Of a stretch of DNA of 64,000 nucleotides, positions 10,201-22,129 are shown piece after piece; positions within the stretch are counted from its first letter, which is position 1, and every line of letters starts with the position of its first letter. Both the position numbers and the translations under genes were made by a program. The stretch is from positions 39,412,135 through 39,476,134 of the forward strand of contig NC_134365.1 of assembly GCF_035582795.1 (NCBI RefSeq). Direction: 5' to 3'. The notes under the pieces are model-generated. The model had not been told where the DNA came from and ran no database searches. It saw only the letters and a program-made list of their open reading frames with translations. The stretch is from Mycteria americana. Taxonomy: Eukaryota > Chordata > Aves > Ciconiiformes > Ciconiidae.

Positions 10201-12700
10201 AAATGAAGATAACACCACCGGGATGGATTCAATGTCTATTTTCCCTGAAAGATTTCTGCATTCCATTTGTGACTGATTTTGTGATAAGGTAACTCTCTGG
10301 AGGGCATAGCTTTAGTTTTCAGAGTATTTTTTTGCTTTCTAAACTAGAACAGGAAAAGAATAAACCCTGGCTGATTGGATCGCCTTAGCAGCGTATTTCT
10401 TCAGGACTTCTGCATCACAGCAAATTAGATCATTCTGCACCGATGTGATACATAATTCCTGTATCTTCTGTGCCATCAGCTCCTTGGGTTTGGTTTGAAG
10501 GGATAAGAATTAAGCTGCAGCATTTGAATGAAATTGTTTTTATTATTGGAATCACAAAATTTTTGTACAGGCAAGAGAAAAACTACCACAATTGGCACAC
10601 AGTGTGACTCAACCTTCAGAACCTTAATTCTGTCGGCATCAATTGGACATGAAGCGCATCCATTGCTTTTAGTCTTTATTTTTATGTAGCCCTACTAGCA
10701 AAAAGAAACTATTTCCTGTTTGCAATTCAGTGCACACTGTTTTTATTATTTCCTTTAACTCTTCCCCATGTTTAAATCACTGCTTATGAAATAATCTTCC
10801 AGCATTTCCTTTCTAAGTGTGTCTTGGTGCATCAGTTGAGCACAGCTAAGTTAAAGACTGGATCTGCTGCTTGAAAATATTCATTGATGGCAAGTAATGA
10901 AAAAGTAATGACAGCTGAAAGAATAACTGTCTATAAAAATCTGATTTCAGCTGTTGTTGAACTTGTTGATCTTTAGTGAAAAATGAAATATGAACTTTAA
11001 TGGAATATCACTCTCACTGCATCTTCCATCATCGTATTATAGGTTATGATTGCTACATTTTTCTCCTTCTGCTGTAAAAGATGACTCTTTGGAACAAGAA
11101 GGGCTGATTGCTCCATTAGTTCTTGATATCATTCAGCACTTAGGGCAACATTCATTTCTTTTGCATTCCCTAATCACTGGAAATACCCTGGAAAATCTTA
11201 TACCGTTTGATGACCCAACCAGAGAATATTTTTTTGCTGAAGCCCTATTTTGCTCCCATTCCTAGAAGCGCAGTCTTATTCTTTAGGCATTTATATTGAG
11301 CATAAATTATGATGGCTCTTAAGATGAGATGTGAATTCTGGTAAAGACATTTTAAACCTCTTGCATTAGATTTTCATGAGAACTATTGGTAAACAAAACA
11401 AATATGCATGAGATAGATAGCAAGTTTGGTGCATTTCAGTTGGAGGTAAATCTGAACGTATACCAAGACTGCAAGGTCTAACAATGTATAAAATTGAATT
11501 ACTAGCTTCCATTTTGAATCATCACCCAATTCTGTTTACACAGAAATTTTACTCCCTGACAGGAAAAAGGATGAAAAGCTGGGGCTCAGTTGACTCAATA
11601 TGCCACCAACCGTATGCGCCAAAGCAGAGACAGCTTGAGTAAATGATCTTGTCAGAACAGAAAGTATCACTAAGGAGGCAACACTGAGGGACTGAGTGAT
11701 TCATACCAGTTTGTTAAAAGCAGAGGTGTATATTCAGCCATTACGCCTTTGCCTTTTTGTCAAGGGCTCTGATTAGTCAGCTTTTTCATATTAAAAAATT
11801 GTGACTGTAGATAATTCTGTAGTTTACTAATGTTGAATGTTACTGAGCTTATGTCCATAAAGGAATTATTCTAGAATAAGACCCGTACAAAGTTACAGAA
11901 CTATAGCTGTCATCAAATAACTTTCTTAGAGGAATATTATTTTACATTAAGAGTACTCACATTATAAGCTTTCTGCAAATATTCTAAAAGCCATATGTTG
12001 GGTAACACCTCCGTGTATAAACCTTATTTTTCAGAAGCAGCCGCTGTTCCTACTTTCTTATTGCTCTTACACTATACTCTATGGACATCAAGAAGGATGC
12101 TGAATTGGTGCTTGACGTAAAGATTACTTTAACAACAATGCCATTAAAAGGGTGAGGGTGGCAAGGAGTAAAGTACTTAACAGAGATGACAGTGAAAGAA
12201 TAAAGTATTTAACAATGAGAATCTATAACTTCTTGGGGTACCTAAGTGGTTTTTGGATGAATATAGAACTACTTATGTGACTGAAGTATTAATAATACAG
12301 ATATATTATTGTGGAGAAATCTAGGAGAAAATTATGCCCTCTTTTTTCTTTTTTCCTGCTGTAGAACTTAAAGCCTCAGCATTTTCACTGGCTCCAAAAA
12401 ATTATTTTATGATGAAGATCCACAGTAAAGCTCAAAATGAAGAGAAGAATTCCTAATTCGCTAGCCCTAGCTGCACAAATAAACAAAAAATGTCATTTGA
12501 TAACATATGTGACCCCAAGTGGCAGTTTCTTTTCAACAGATGCAGTTTAATCTTTGAGCAGCAGGTGCAAAAGTTATCTCGAGGCAGAAGCTACAAACAG
12601 AGCAGTTTTACTTGGTGGGAAATGTAGGAATAATTGCGACATGCAGCTCTTTTTCCTTCTGTCTTCCAACAGTGGATCATACATGACCCAATGCTTTATC
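7231..12700. other. Upstream intergenic DNA, nothing recognised
   Basis: About 5.5 kb of AT-rich single-copy-looking DNA. Short open frames on both strands (for example 7715-7924 minus, 8505-8720 plus, 9908-10126 minus) have no recognisable product. I see no exon-like conservation, CR1 tail, LTR pair or RNA gene. Confidence 0.5.
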
Positions 12701-12706
12701 TTGAAA

Positions 12707-12722
12707 GAGAGAGAGAGAGAGA
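12707..12722. repeat. (GA)8 microsatellite
   Basis: Eight uninterrupted GA dinucleotides. A simple repeat with no further feature attached. Confidence 0.9.
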
Positions 12723-13870
12723 TTTCTATTCCTCTCCCTCAGATTAGAACATGGTTCAGCATAATATTTGCTCCTTTCATCAGTGTTTAGCAATTGATGT
12801 GAAAATGGATTTTCATTCCATTCAGTTTCTAATCACTTAAAGGAACACATTTGTTCTGAATTACCTATCTGGACATCCAGGTGGTTGCTAATAAAAAAGA
12901 ATCAAATGGATTTAATGCCGCATTTGATCAGTACCCATGGTTCTGGAAATGTATTCACCATCCCAGGCTTCACTTGGTTTTGCAAATGTGTCAGTTAGGG
13001 TTTTATCCTGCCGGATGCTGAAAGTGGCATTTAAGTTGTACAGTGCTAACTTGACCTAAGAACTTTGACGAACTGGGCCCTCATTAAGGAAACTGAAAAA
13101 TTATTTTTTTTCCCTGACCTCTGAAGCATGTAAAATAAATACGCTAATTAAAGAAAGATCTGAGCCTCAGACCTTATACAGCAAACAGCAATACAGATTT
13201 TCTTCCTGCTTGATACACCTGCAATACACAATAACACCTTTCTTCAGCGAAGTACATAAGCACACGCTTAACGTGATGCCATAAGAATACTCTGATTGGT
13301 TTAAAATTAAGCAATGCGTTTAAGTGTTTTGTGGTATTTAAGCCAGACTTGACTCAACCGAGATGGCTCGCACAACCTAACCATGTTCCACAATTCACTG
13401 TTCTCCCAGAAGTCTGAAATACCACGGACCGCTGCCAACCTCCACTGCCTGCCCTGCAGGTACTGCACTACTGCACTACTAGATGAGTCACCTCAAGGAA
13501 ATGTAATTTTGGAGTTGGCTTCTTGAAACAAAAACTCTTTGCATCAGTTTGCGGACAAGTGGTTCTGAACAGAAAAAAAAAGACTCCCGTAGGTATTCCT
13601 GCCCTTCTAGTAAAGTCCTGGTCCTGATCGTTGACTAAAATGGGGTATTTCCATTGCAATAAAATAGCTATATTTACAAGCTGACCTTGAAGCATGTACA
13701 AACTATTCCTCCAAGATGGTATCACAGCTTCTCAGCTAGATGCCTCAGACTATACACTGCTAAGGGATAATGAAAATTCTCTTTCAGCCTCAGCTGCTGA
13801 TGCTGTGTAAATTTAACATAATATAAATCTCATGCTGTTCTTGGCCTTTGCCGAGTTCCCAGAATGACCC

Positions 13871-14395
13871 TGTTAACACCACGTAGAAAAGCAGAGTGGA
13901 CGAGAGAGCAATGAATGGAAGCAACACAAGAAAAGGACCCGAGAGCAATGAACCTCTGTGGTTTATTCACAACGGCAAACGTGGAAGGGAAAACATCCTG
14001 TATCTCAAAAGGACAACAAACTCGGCCACGCTCAAGGCTGGCAGGTTATAGTAGGTGCGTCTCCATCTGCTCCTCTGCTCCCGGGCAGCACAGGTTTTGA
14101 GGGCGAGTGGAGGGACCATAGTTCCCGCTCTCGCAGTGGTTCTGTCTGGGCAGCACACTTTGATGACCTCCTGGTGGAAGATAAGGCTGCAGAACTGCAT
14201 CTTCCTTCCCTCCATGCCCATCGCAGCTGCAGACAGTGCCGCTATTCACAGCAGGACAAAGAGACTGCAAAATGCCACCAGATCAGCTTTTTCACACCGA
14301 GTACGCGCTGGCATAAATGACAGCATCAGGTACAAGAAAACAAAGACACAAGCTTATTTCTTTCTATCGCTAGGAAAGCACTGCCTCCAGAAACA
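13871..14395 (-). repeat. GC-richer block, possibly a decayed LTR on the minus strand
   Basis: This block is clearly GC-richer than its flanks and carries overlapping open frames on both strands (84-120 codons) with no recognisable domain. On the minus strand an AATAAA lies near 13964, followed by about 90 bp ending GTTAACA at 13871. This resembles an R-U5 end, and TGT...ACA borders can be drawn. I found no flanking duplication and no clear TATA box, so the LTR reading is weak. A fragment of a retrocopied transcript is an alternative. Confidence 0.25.
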
Positions 14396-16364
14396 CTGTA
14401 GGAATGGACTTTGAGGACATTCTTACAAATCATTGAGAGACAAAATCATCTTTATCTTGTGATATGTGAGCAGACAATTGTCTCTCTGTATCTCATCCTT
14501 CCAAATGACATTGCTTCTACAATATATTTGTTCCAGGCTCTCTGAAGCTCTGGCTAGTAATGCAAAAATCTTACAAAAATGACTAATTTTGGCCTCTACA
14601 AGATGATAACAGAACAAAGCCCTGATCTGGTACACCATTATAGCTGAATACAGAGATAAAATTACACCCTTAAACTGGCAGTACCACAAAAGTGGTAAAA
14701 AAATTAAAAATCATATAGGTCACCTTGACTGTGACAGGCAGGAGATGTTTCTAATGTAAGTAATAGGACTCAACATTTCAATGCATGAAAAGACTAAGAA
14801 GTTTTGGAGAACTATTTTTGTTTTGGAAATGACATTCCTCTGTATCAGACTGTAGCAGCGTGGGTTGACTTTTGTGACAGAAGTTATTAAAAAATGCCAG
14901 TTCTTTCAGCGAGAGCTACTGGCATCAGGGGTTCCCTGAGAGATAACGAAACAACAGGAGGCATTTCTTAAGATTGTTTTGAAATTTAAACATATTCTTT
15001 TCGATATATGTTTTTCTTACTGGCATGTAATGATTTCAAAAGTATTATAACTAATTGCAGATGTTTTCTTTTAAGAGCCTCTTCCCGCTTGAATAATGCA
15101 CATGAGATATATGAGATTCTTGGCTGGTATTCTTGCTTCTTTTGATACTTCGTTTTGTATTTGCCATTCATATACGTAAGTTCACAAATGAGCCACCAAT
15201 ACCTGGCAGTCCTACTCAATTTTATACATATTCATTATGAAGAGAAGAGAAATTGTACATACCCAGAGGGTTTAAAAATTCTAATGATGGCTCTGACACT
15301 GACTTGTATTATCTCCTAAACTTAGACTATACCCTGCTATTATAATACATGGCTACTAATCCTAGAATGATATGAATAGGCTAATAATGTGTATTTAAAC
15401 AACTTTCACACTTATCACTCTGTGTTAACTAATTTTAGCACACAAACGTGTAGTTAATGAATTATATTGAAGAGCAAAATCATGTTGAAAGACACTAAGC
15501 CCCAAGGTTCAATAGGTTATGGTGAGAATATTGGCAATTAAAATTAATTCTTTTTTCTGTTCAAATGGTTGTTGACACCCACAAAGCCCTTCACTGTGGA
15601 GCTGAAGAGACTGGTTGTTGTCTCTTCGTTGGTACCACCACCCGTGTGCAGGACAGCCAGAAAACAGAAAGACCCTGGAGACCCCAGCCCCTTCGGCAGC
15701 CTTGCCTCCAGGGTAAAGTTGAAGTGGTCATGGCACAAGTGAGCTAGGCTGAGTTAACTAAGTTTGGGGAAAACTCTAATGAGGACAAGGAGGTATGTAG
15801 CTTTCTCACACATCAGCAGGTTCATATGTTCTGGGGCTTGCATCTTGACTTCTGTCCTTTTAAAGGTTTCAATTCGAACCACTCAAAGATTTTGAAGGGA
15901 GAAGGGGCAGTTCTGTTGGTGCAAACGGCAAAAGCAATCTTATAGCAGTTTTCCAGTCTGTTACCATGCCATGCCCTTGTTCTCTTTGGAAAAATAAGCA
16001 ACAAGAGGAAACTACACAGACAGGCTCTAATCAGTACTTGAACTTAGTACTCCTCTAACAAGATTTTGTGGATAATAACCACTTACTATGTGTTAAAAAT
16101 ACTTCAGTTCACTAAAAAGAAATCAAAGAACTTTTGAGTTGATCAAATGTAGAGCTTCTTAGTCCCAGAAGAGCCTCTAATAAAGACTGGCAAGCGTGTG
16201 TTCCTGCTCAGGAGGACCTGAATGGTACAGGTATTACATGTCAGGTCTAAGAACTGCAGTCAGCTATGTAAGGACGCGTGGAAAAGTCTCTCCTGCAGAG
16301 CGTATGGAAGTCAGGGGATGCTTTTAGATTCTTCTGCTGTGAGAATGTGGATGACAGTGTGTGT
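14396..16364. other. Upstream intergenic DNA, nothing recognised
   Basis: AT-rich DNA with one moderately GC-richer patch at about 15560-15745, where short frames of 60-64 codons exist on both strands without recognisable identity. No repeat tail, RNA gene or splice-flanked exon is evident. Confidence 0.45.
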
Positions 16365-16935
16365 TGAGTCATTACTATTAATTTATTTCTCAAATAGCAA
16401 ATTAAAAGAAAAGAATGCATCATATATTGAGCCGTTAAGCTCCAGCATGCGAGTTAAAGACTAATACAGCCCTTCAGTAAAATGTCCACAGAGTATGAAA
16501 AAGATCAAAACATGAGTCAGTTTGTGGCAGCCAACAGAGACACATCTTGACAGGCAGCAGACTATGTTCGTTGTTCAAGTGATGGTAGGCTGGCAACGGG
16601 CATCATCTGCTCCAAGAGGAGAGTCACTGAGTCACTTTGCCTTCGATGATCCCGTGGATGAGTCAGTTTTGCTCCAAGAAATCAGACTCTGCAAAGCTAC
16701 AACCTATTCCATAGATTCATTAATTCCAATTTAGTTTTAGCCCTCTCTGTTCACCTTGATTCATGGAAGAATAATTATATTGGTATTTTTTCATCTTTGC
16801 TGTTACTGACAGTCTCATAAATGAGCCAGCGCATTCTATTGGCCTGAAATGAAGCACAAAATAACAGCAGTGATTTAAAATGTTATGAAATGAAACAGAT
16901 TAGCCCTTATGTCCGCTTTGACAAACATTGACTCA
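16365..16935. promoter_or_regulatory. Cluster of AP-1 (TGAGTCA) motifs
   Basis: Perfect AP-1 heptamers occur at 16365-16371, 16513-16519, 16628-16634 and 16659-16665 (TGAGTCA), and at 16929-16935 (TGACTCA). A near match, AGAGTCA, lies at 16620-16626. Four perfect copies in 301 bp is far above chance (about 0.04 expected for random DNA). Candidate JUN/FOS- or BACH/MAF-responsive element about 5.4 kb upstream of CAND1. There is no direct evidence of activity. Confidence 0.4.
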
Positions 16936-19900
16936 TATTGTAATTAGCCAATGTACTAACATTGAAATTTCTAAATTATCGGTATGGTGAAGGCTTTCCT
17001 GAAATGTGGGATCCAGAATAAACAAAATCCATAGCACAGCTACCTCTGGTTCTAATAAGCCTAAATAGTCCAAATACTTAAAATAATTTCCATTTTTATG
17101 AGTTCTGAAACACAAAGAATAGTGTTCAATATCAGAAGTTCCAATTAAACCAGCGCTTTTAAGTTTACTGGAGACAAGCATCTCTAGTACAAGCATTGCT
17201 GAGATTGTTATGTGAAGAAAGCTGGGTCTGCTGACATAAAGGGAAACATAATTGGCTCTGAAGGAATTACAAATTTAGAGTTGTGATAAGGAATGAAAAT
17301 GCAAATGGTTAAGCAAAAAGAAAAACAACCTGGACTGATTTTCAGAAGAGGTATTAAGGAAGAAAAAAATATTTTGTTCTGCAAACTGAGTTCATTTGGC
17401 ATGAAAATAATACAGTGATAAAAATCTTTGAATCTAAATTTCTGGCTCATATTTCAAATCAGATTTCATTTGAAAGATTCATTGTATTTTTTATTTTTGG
17501 GTGGTTGTGGTATGTATTTGGGAAGTTTTGACACAGACACTGCAAAAAGCTGTGCAGTGTTTAGCAACCAGAAGGGAGATTTCTTTTAGCATTTTTGTGT
17601 TTGTTTTTTTGTTTTTCTTTTAATTAAAAGACTGTTATATTTTTTTCTTCAAGATATTATGTTTCCTGAAACTTAATCTTATGATGAGGGCTCTATTGAA
17701 GCTTGTTCTTTTAGAGGCAATTTCAGCCCATTTGACAGTTGCTTCAGTCCATTACTTAACCAGATGCATATATTATTTTCAGCACTGTTTTCCTGATCTT
17801 TCTCTTTTTAAAGCTCATGGAATCAGACACCCAAACACTTTGCTTTGCTTTACAGAAGCGGATTAACTGGGTTAGGCAGGAAAGGCCAGGCAGTTCACAG
17901 TTCTAGATATTATTTATTCTTCTTGGTAAGTGTGTAGAAATCTCTCCTAAATGAGACCAACAGTAGCTTCTATTGTCCAGAAATGAAACAGTCTTAAGTG
18001 AGAATCAGTACAGTAGCACCAACTGCTTTTGGAAAGATGCTTTGAGATTCTTACTTAACTTGCACGTGAACAAATTTTCAGCTTTAGGAAGAAAGAAACA
18101 CTTAACTAAAACTTAGGCTCATGAGGTGAAAGGCAGCTGATGATTTATTTAGTTCCAAATGTGCCCTACTTTGGAAATTGCTATCATTTGCTACGGAATG
18201 TCATCTCACTTTACAAATAAGGGAAACAGAAAATAAGGGGGAAAATCCCCCCACCCTTAAGAAAGCATTGTTATGATTAAGACTCCAAAGCCAAGTTTTT
18301 AGTTCTACAGTTAACTCATCTCGTCTCTTGGAACATAATATTTTATACAATGCAATACGGTGATAACGTTAATGCCTTGAAACACACATTTACCCGTATG
18401 ACTGTTCTAGTGTAGGTTATGCTGCTTTTTCAATTTGTTTGCTTTAAGTTAAAAATTGCTATACCATTCCTTTTTGTTTCTCTCATATTTAAATCTAGAT
18501 CACTTCTCTGACACCATCTGTGGTTTGTTAATATAATCAGCCAATAAATTTGTAAAGACTTTCTTTCCAGGCATCTTTTTAAAAATTCATAGTTCAGATG
18601 TACAAAGTCAGTCACGTATCTAAGTGATAAACCATGACTGTAAGGTTCTCTGGCTCAAATATCTGCTTGCAGCGGTGAGCAGCTTTTGACTTAGAGCAGC
18701 AATTTTCCTTTTATTTCCCCAAAACCAGCTGTAAAAAAATGATAACCAGCTTTAAACTTGTCATCCTAAAGGATTCCCTTTAAGCTGAGTAAAGCTGTGT
18801 GGTATAGCTCTTTCCATGCTGATAGATGAAGATGCAGCATATTCCTGATGTCCTCTGCTGATCAGTGGGCTCACAACTCCCCTGTGAAGTGAAAGGGCAA
18901 ATTGGTGAGGGTTCAAATTCTAGTGCTGTGAATGCATCTCTAAACTTACTCCGCTCTTCTCTCATCTTCAGCATTTAGGGAATATATTTGCAAGTGTAAA
19001 GCAAGATAAATCCTTTCAGGTTCTAGCATTTAATTAAGCTTTCAGCTATCTTTGTGAATGAACCCAGAGCATCTAATATGCATGTCTACAGGGAACAGAT
19101 CAGGAGTACCACTCCATCTGTGAAGTTGTTTGCTATCAGCTGGAAAAAAATCTCTTCTCAATTAGCCTCTCTCTGTGTCTAACTTCCTCTGGAACATTGC
19201 ATCTACTATCGCTGAATCCCAATTGTAATAAATGTACTTGAACAAAGAAATACTTTGACTTCCTCCATGGTGGCCTGTGTTTCTGGTAGTAATAGGAAAT
19301 CAGGTTTAAGCAGTGGCAGAGTAAGCTGGCTGAGGTATAGAAACCAGCATGGAAAGGATGATGTTAAATGATTTTAAAATAACTGAAAGAGTGTTCAAGG
19401 TTGTATAGCAGACCAGAGAAGAACTGTTCTGTAACTGTTCTGATTTTTTTTTCTCTCATACACTGTCTTATTATGTAGGATTCCCAAAGTGGGAAATAGC
19501 TTGTTTTAGTGTCTAATTGGAAATGGTAAGGATTTAAAAAGTTAAATTCCAACTTGAGTGGATCTGCTTACACGGACCACTGGCAATGCTTCACCCCACA
19601 ACAGCAATCAACATTACCTACAAAACCTTACCTACCATAGAGAATTTTCTATCGTCTGGTTGGTCTAAAGTGCTTATCCAATAGAATGCATCATGGCAAC
19701 CATGTGGGCAGAACATTTTTGGAACAGATGATCTTGCACCACCCCATAACCAGCCGATCCCCATTTAGTACCAAAGTCATTAATGTAAATAAACACCAGG
19801 TTAGAACAGTCTTTTTCCACAGTATGCGAGAACTGATAATGTGACACTGACACCTCAGAAACAAATTGTTCCTGGGAACTGTAAGATGCTCAAAAGTCAC

Positions 19901-20220
19901 AGTCACCAAAATGATTTAGAATAGCGCTAACGTTCACATGGCAAAATATGAATCAATGCGCCAAATGTCAAACATTTTTACTTCAACTTTTATGTCTCAG
20001 TACTTCAAAGAGGAGCTACACAGTTTTTCTGTGTGTGGTATAATATCACCACAATTCAGACGTGATAAACCATTTCCAGCTGTCACAACCAAGTCAAGAC
20101 TGAGTCTATCTTCATCTGTATTGTTCCAGCTGGCTTCCTTGAATATCCAACACAAGTGTTCAAGCAAAATGAGGTAAAGAATTTCCCTCTCTAAAGGTAA
20201 CCTCTAAATTAAGTATTTCT
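16936..20220. other. Upstream intergenic DNA, nothing recognised
   Basis: About 3.3 kb of AT-rich DNA. Short open frames only. No repeat family, RNA gene or exon is recognisable. Confidence 0.5.
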
Positions 20221-20229
20221 ACATCAAAG

Positions 20230-20708
20230 GAGTGAATGCCCTATTTGATAATCGATCAGCATTGGGCCAGCTCGCCTTATGAGGGCTTCCCCTAACTGCA
20301 GTTCCTCTACCCATACTGACATTCCCCCATTTCTCCTTGGGACACCTGCCCCCGCCTCCTGACTACTCCCATCTTCCTTACTCCGTCCTTACATCACACC
20401 CCACGCAATGCCACTAACCCAACGCCACACTGCCCACCTCCTTCTTACCCCGTCCATCATTTTGCTGCACAGTGCTAACCTACCACCAAGCTGCTCTGGG
20501 GAACGAGACCAGTCCGTATTAAGCTCTCTCTCCAACACAGCTGCCAGACAGTTAACAGCATGAGTATATTCCAAAATAGCTGCTTGTACACCGTGGCTGG
20601 GTGACAGGCCATGGCGGTGACACACGAGTTCTCTCTACCAACTGAGTAAAGAGCACATGCTTTCCATCAGCTGCTGTGCAAGGCTGCCTGCAAGCTGCAC
20701 CTAATAAA
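20230..20708. other. Unassigned GC-richer block ending near AATAAA
   Basis: A C-rich stretch (20250-20660) differs in base composition from its neighbours. It is followed by AATAAA at 20703-20708 in an AT-rich context. The longest frame, 78 codons on the minus strand at 20389-20625, has no recognisable domain. It could be a worn retroelement or LTR, or the end of an unannotated non-coding transcript. I cannot decide from sequence alone. Confidence 0.2.
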
Positions 20709-21536
20709 TGCCTATTTTAAAGTAGTTTTCTTTTTAGGTTAAGTCTTTTATTTTATATACATAAAGGGATCAAAAAGCATTTCTTCAGGAGTTTTGCTGT
20801 ACAAATATGTAACTCAGAAGGATTAAGGCTATTTAACGCTCTTGTATTTTTATATGAACCTTAAGGAAGATGTGACATGTGCAGGTATTTCCCCAGTTCT
20901 CCCACTGCTCCGTGTAACTTACCCATGCATAGACAGATCACAGGTTAGGCCCAGAAAAGTAATGAGGTTGACATGAACGGTAATGAAGTACACAAAAAAA
21001 TTCTCTAAAAGGTGCCCTTTGGCTTCCAAGACCTCCAAAAGCACTCACACCACATTTTCAAGCTGCTTTCTGCAAACCACAACTGATGGAAGCATGCCTT
21101 TATTTACCAAGAAAATTAATTTTCACATCACCGCTTTTGGCTTCCCTCAGACATTTTTCAGAGCATGCTCAGCTATGAAGGTAGCCATCGCACGTGTACG
21201 AGAGGGCCTGGAACAGAAGCTGCAGCCTCTGTAACGCCAGGCTACGTCGCGGGTTTGTAATGGCCACAGCACAAAAAGCACCCTATCTGGTGCCCCAGGC
21301 AGGGCACGGACAGGCGCTCACAGCGTCGGCGAACCCTTCTGAGGTGGACAGCATCCACGTTTACTTAGGACCCCCTTCAGCCGGCTCGCTCTCCAGGTGA
21401 GCCGAACCCAGACGAGCCCTGCCCTCAGGGACGCCGACTGCCACCACCGCCCCGGCCGCAGCGCTCCAGCGCGGCGCCAACTCCCGGCTCCACATCCCAG
21501 CGGGCAACGCGCCGCGGAGGCCCCGCCCTCCCCCTA

Positions 21537-21556
21537 AACTACAAATCCCGACGTGC
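21537..21556 (+). promoter_or_regulatory. ACTAYRNNNCCCR (ZNF143/STAF-like) motif, forward
   Basis: The bases ACTACAAATCCCG fit the conserved promoter consensus ACTAYRNNNCCCR, and the flanks resemble the longer ZNF143-type site. It lies about 525 bp upstream of the CAND1 ATG and just 5' of a CCAAT box. Confidence 0.5.
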
Positions 21557-21590
21557 GCCGCCAATAGCCCCGGCCGCAGCGCGGGCGCAA

Positions 21591-21610
21591 TGCACGCTGG
21601 GAAGCGTAGT
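21591..21610 (-). promoter_or_regulatory. ACTAYRNNNCCCR (ZNF143/STAF-like) motif, reverse
   Basis: On the minus strand this reads ACTACGCTTCCCAGCGTGCA, a close match to the ZNF143/STAF-type promoter consensus including its GCA tail. It faces the forward copy 34 bp away, with a CCAAT box (21561-21565) between them. Confidence 0.55.
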
Positions 21611-22061
21611 CCTCGCCGGCCTTGCCGCCCGCTCCCGCCGTCAGCCCCCCCCTCCCGCCACTCTCCAACGGCGGCCTAAACTTCCCGCGCACGCTCTGCG
21701 CCACGTACGCTCTGGCGTCACACTGCCGCGGGCACCTCCCGCCCGCTCGCAGAGCCAATCAGAGGTGCCGGCAGCGCGAGGGGGCCCCTCTCGACCTTTG
21801 ACCCGGCGCCGAGCGCGAGCGGCTGCCCGCCCGCCTCCCCGCCCCTCCCCTCCCGCCGTGTCAGCCGCAGCCGCAGGAGGCGGCGGAGCGCCCGCCTTCC
21901 CCCCGCCGCCCTCGCCCCCGCCGCCGGCCCCGGCTCCGGCTCGCCCCGCCGAGCGCCGTCCCCAGCAGCGGGCGAAGTGGAGCCGGCGAGGCCGGGAAGA
22001 CGCCGCCTCCTCCTTTTCTCCTCCTCCTCCTCTCCCTCCCCCCCCGGCCGGGTCCGTCAAC

Positions 22062-22129
22062 ATGGCGAGCGCCTCGTACCACATCTCCAACCTGCTGGAG
22101 AAAATGACATCCAGCGACAAGGACTTCAG
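22062..22129 (+). CDS. CAND1: CAND1 coding exon 1 (residues 1-22)
   Basis: Begins at the ATG in a strong Kozak setting and ends ...GACTTCAG before GTGGGA. Codon 23 (Arg) is split 2+1 with exon 2. It encodes the first helix of the N-terminal HEAT array. The ATGGCG start also resembles a YY1-type word. Confidence 0.97.

Noticed and set aside
13958..14414. Two overlapping 119-120 codon + strand frames
   Set aside because: Different frames, and opposite-strand frames, are equally open over the same GC-richer block. No domain or splice context supports any of them.
18900..18925. B-box-like word GGTTCAAATTC
   Set aside because: No A box or tRNA-like fold at the proper distance upstream. A single short match is expected by chance.
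1..21180. Exons of the gene expected upstream of CAND1 in vertebrates (GRIP1)
   Set aside because: I saw no PDZ-like coding segment on either strand, so any such gene must lie beyond the window.
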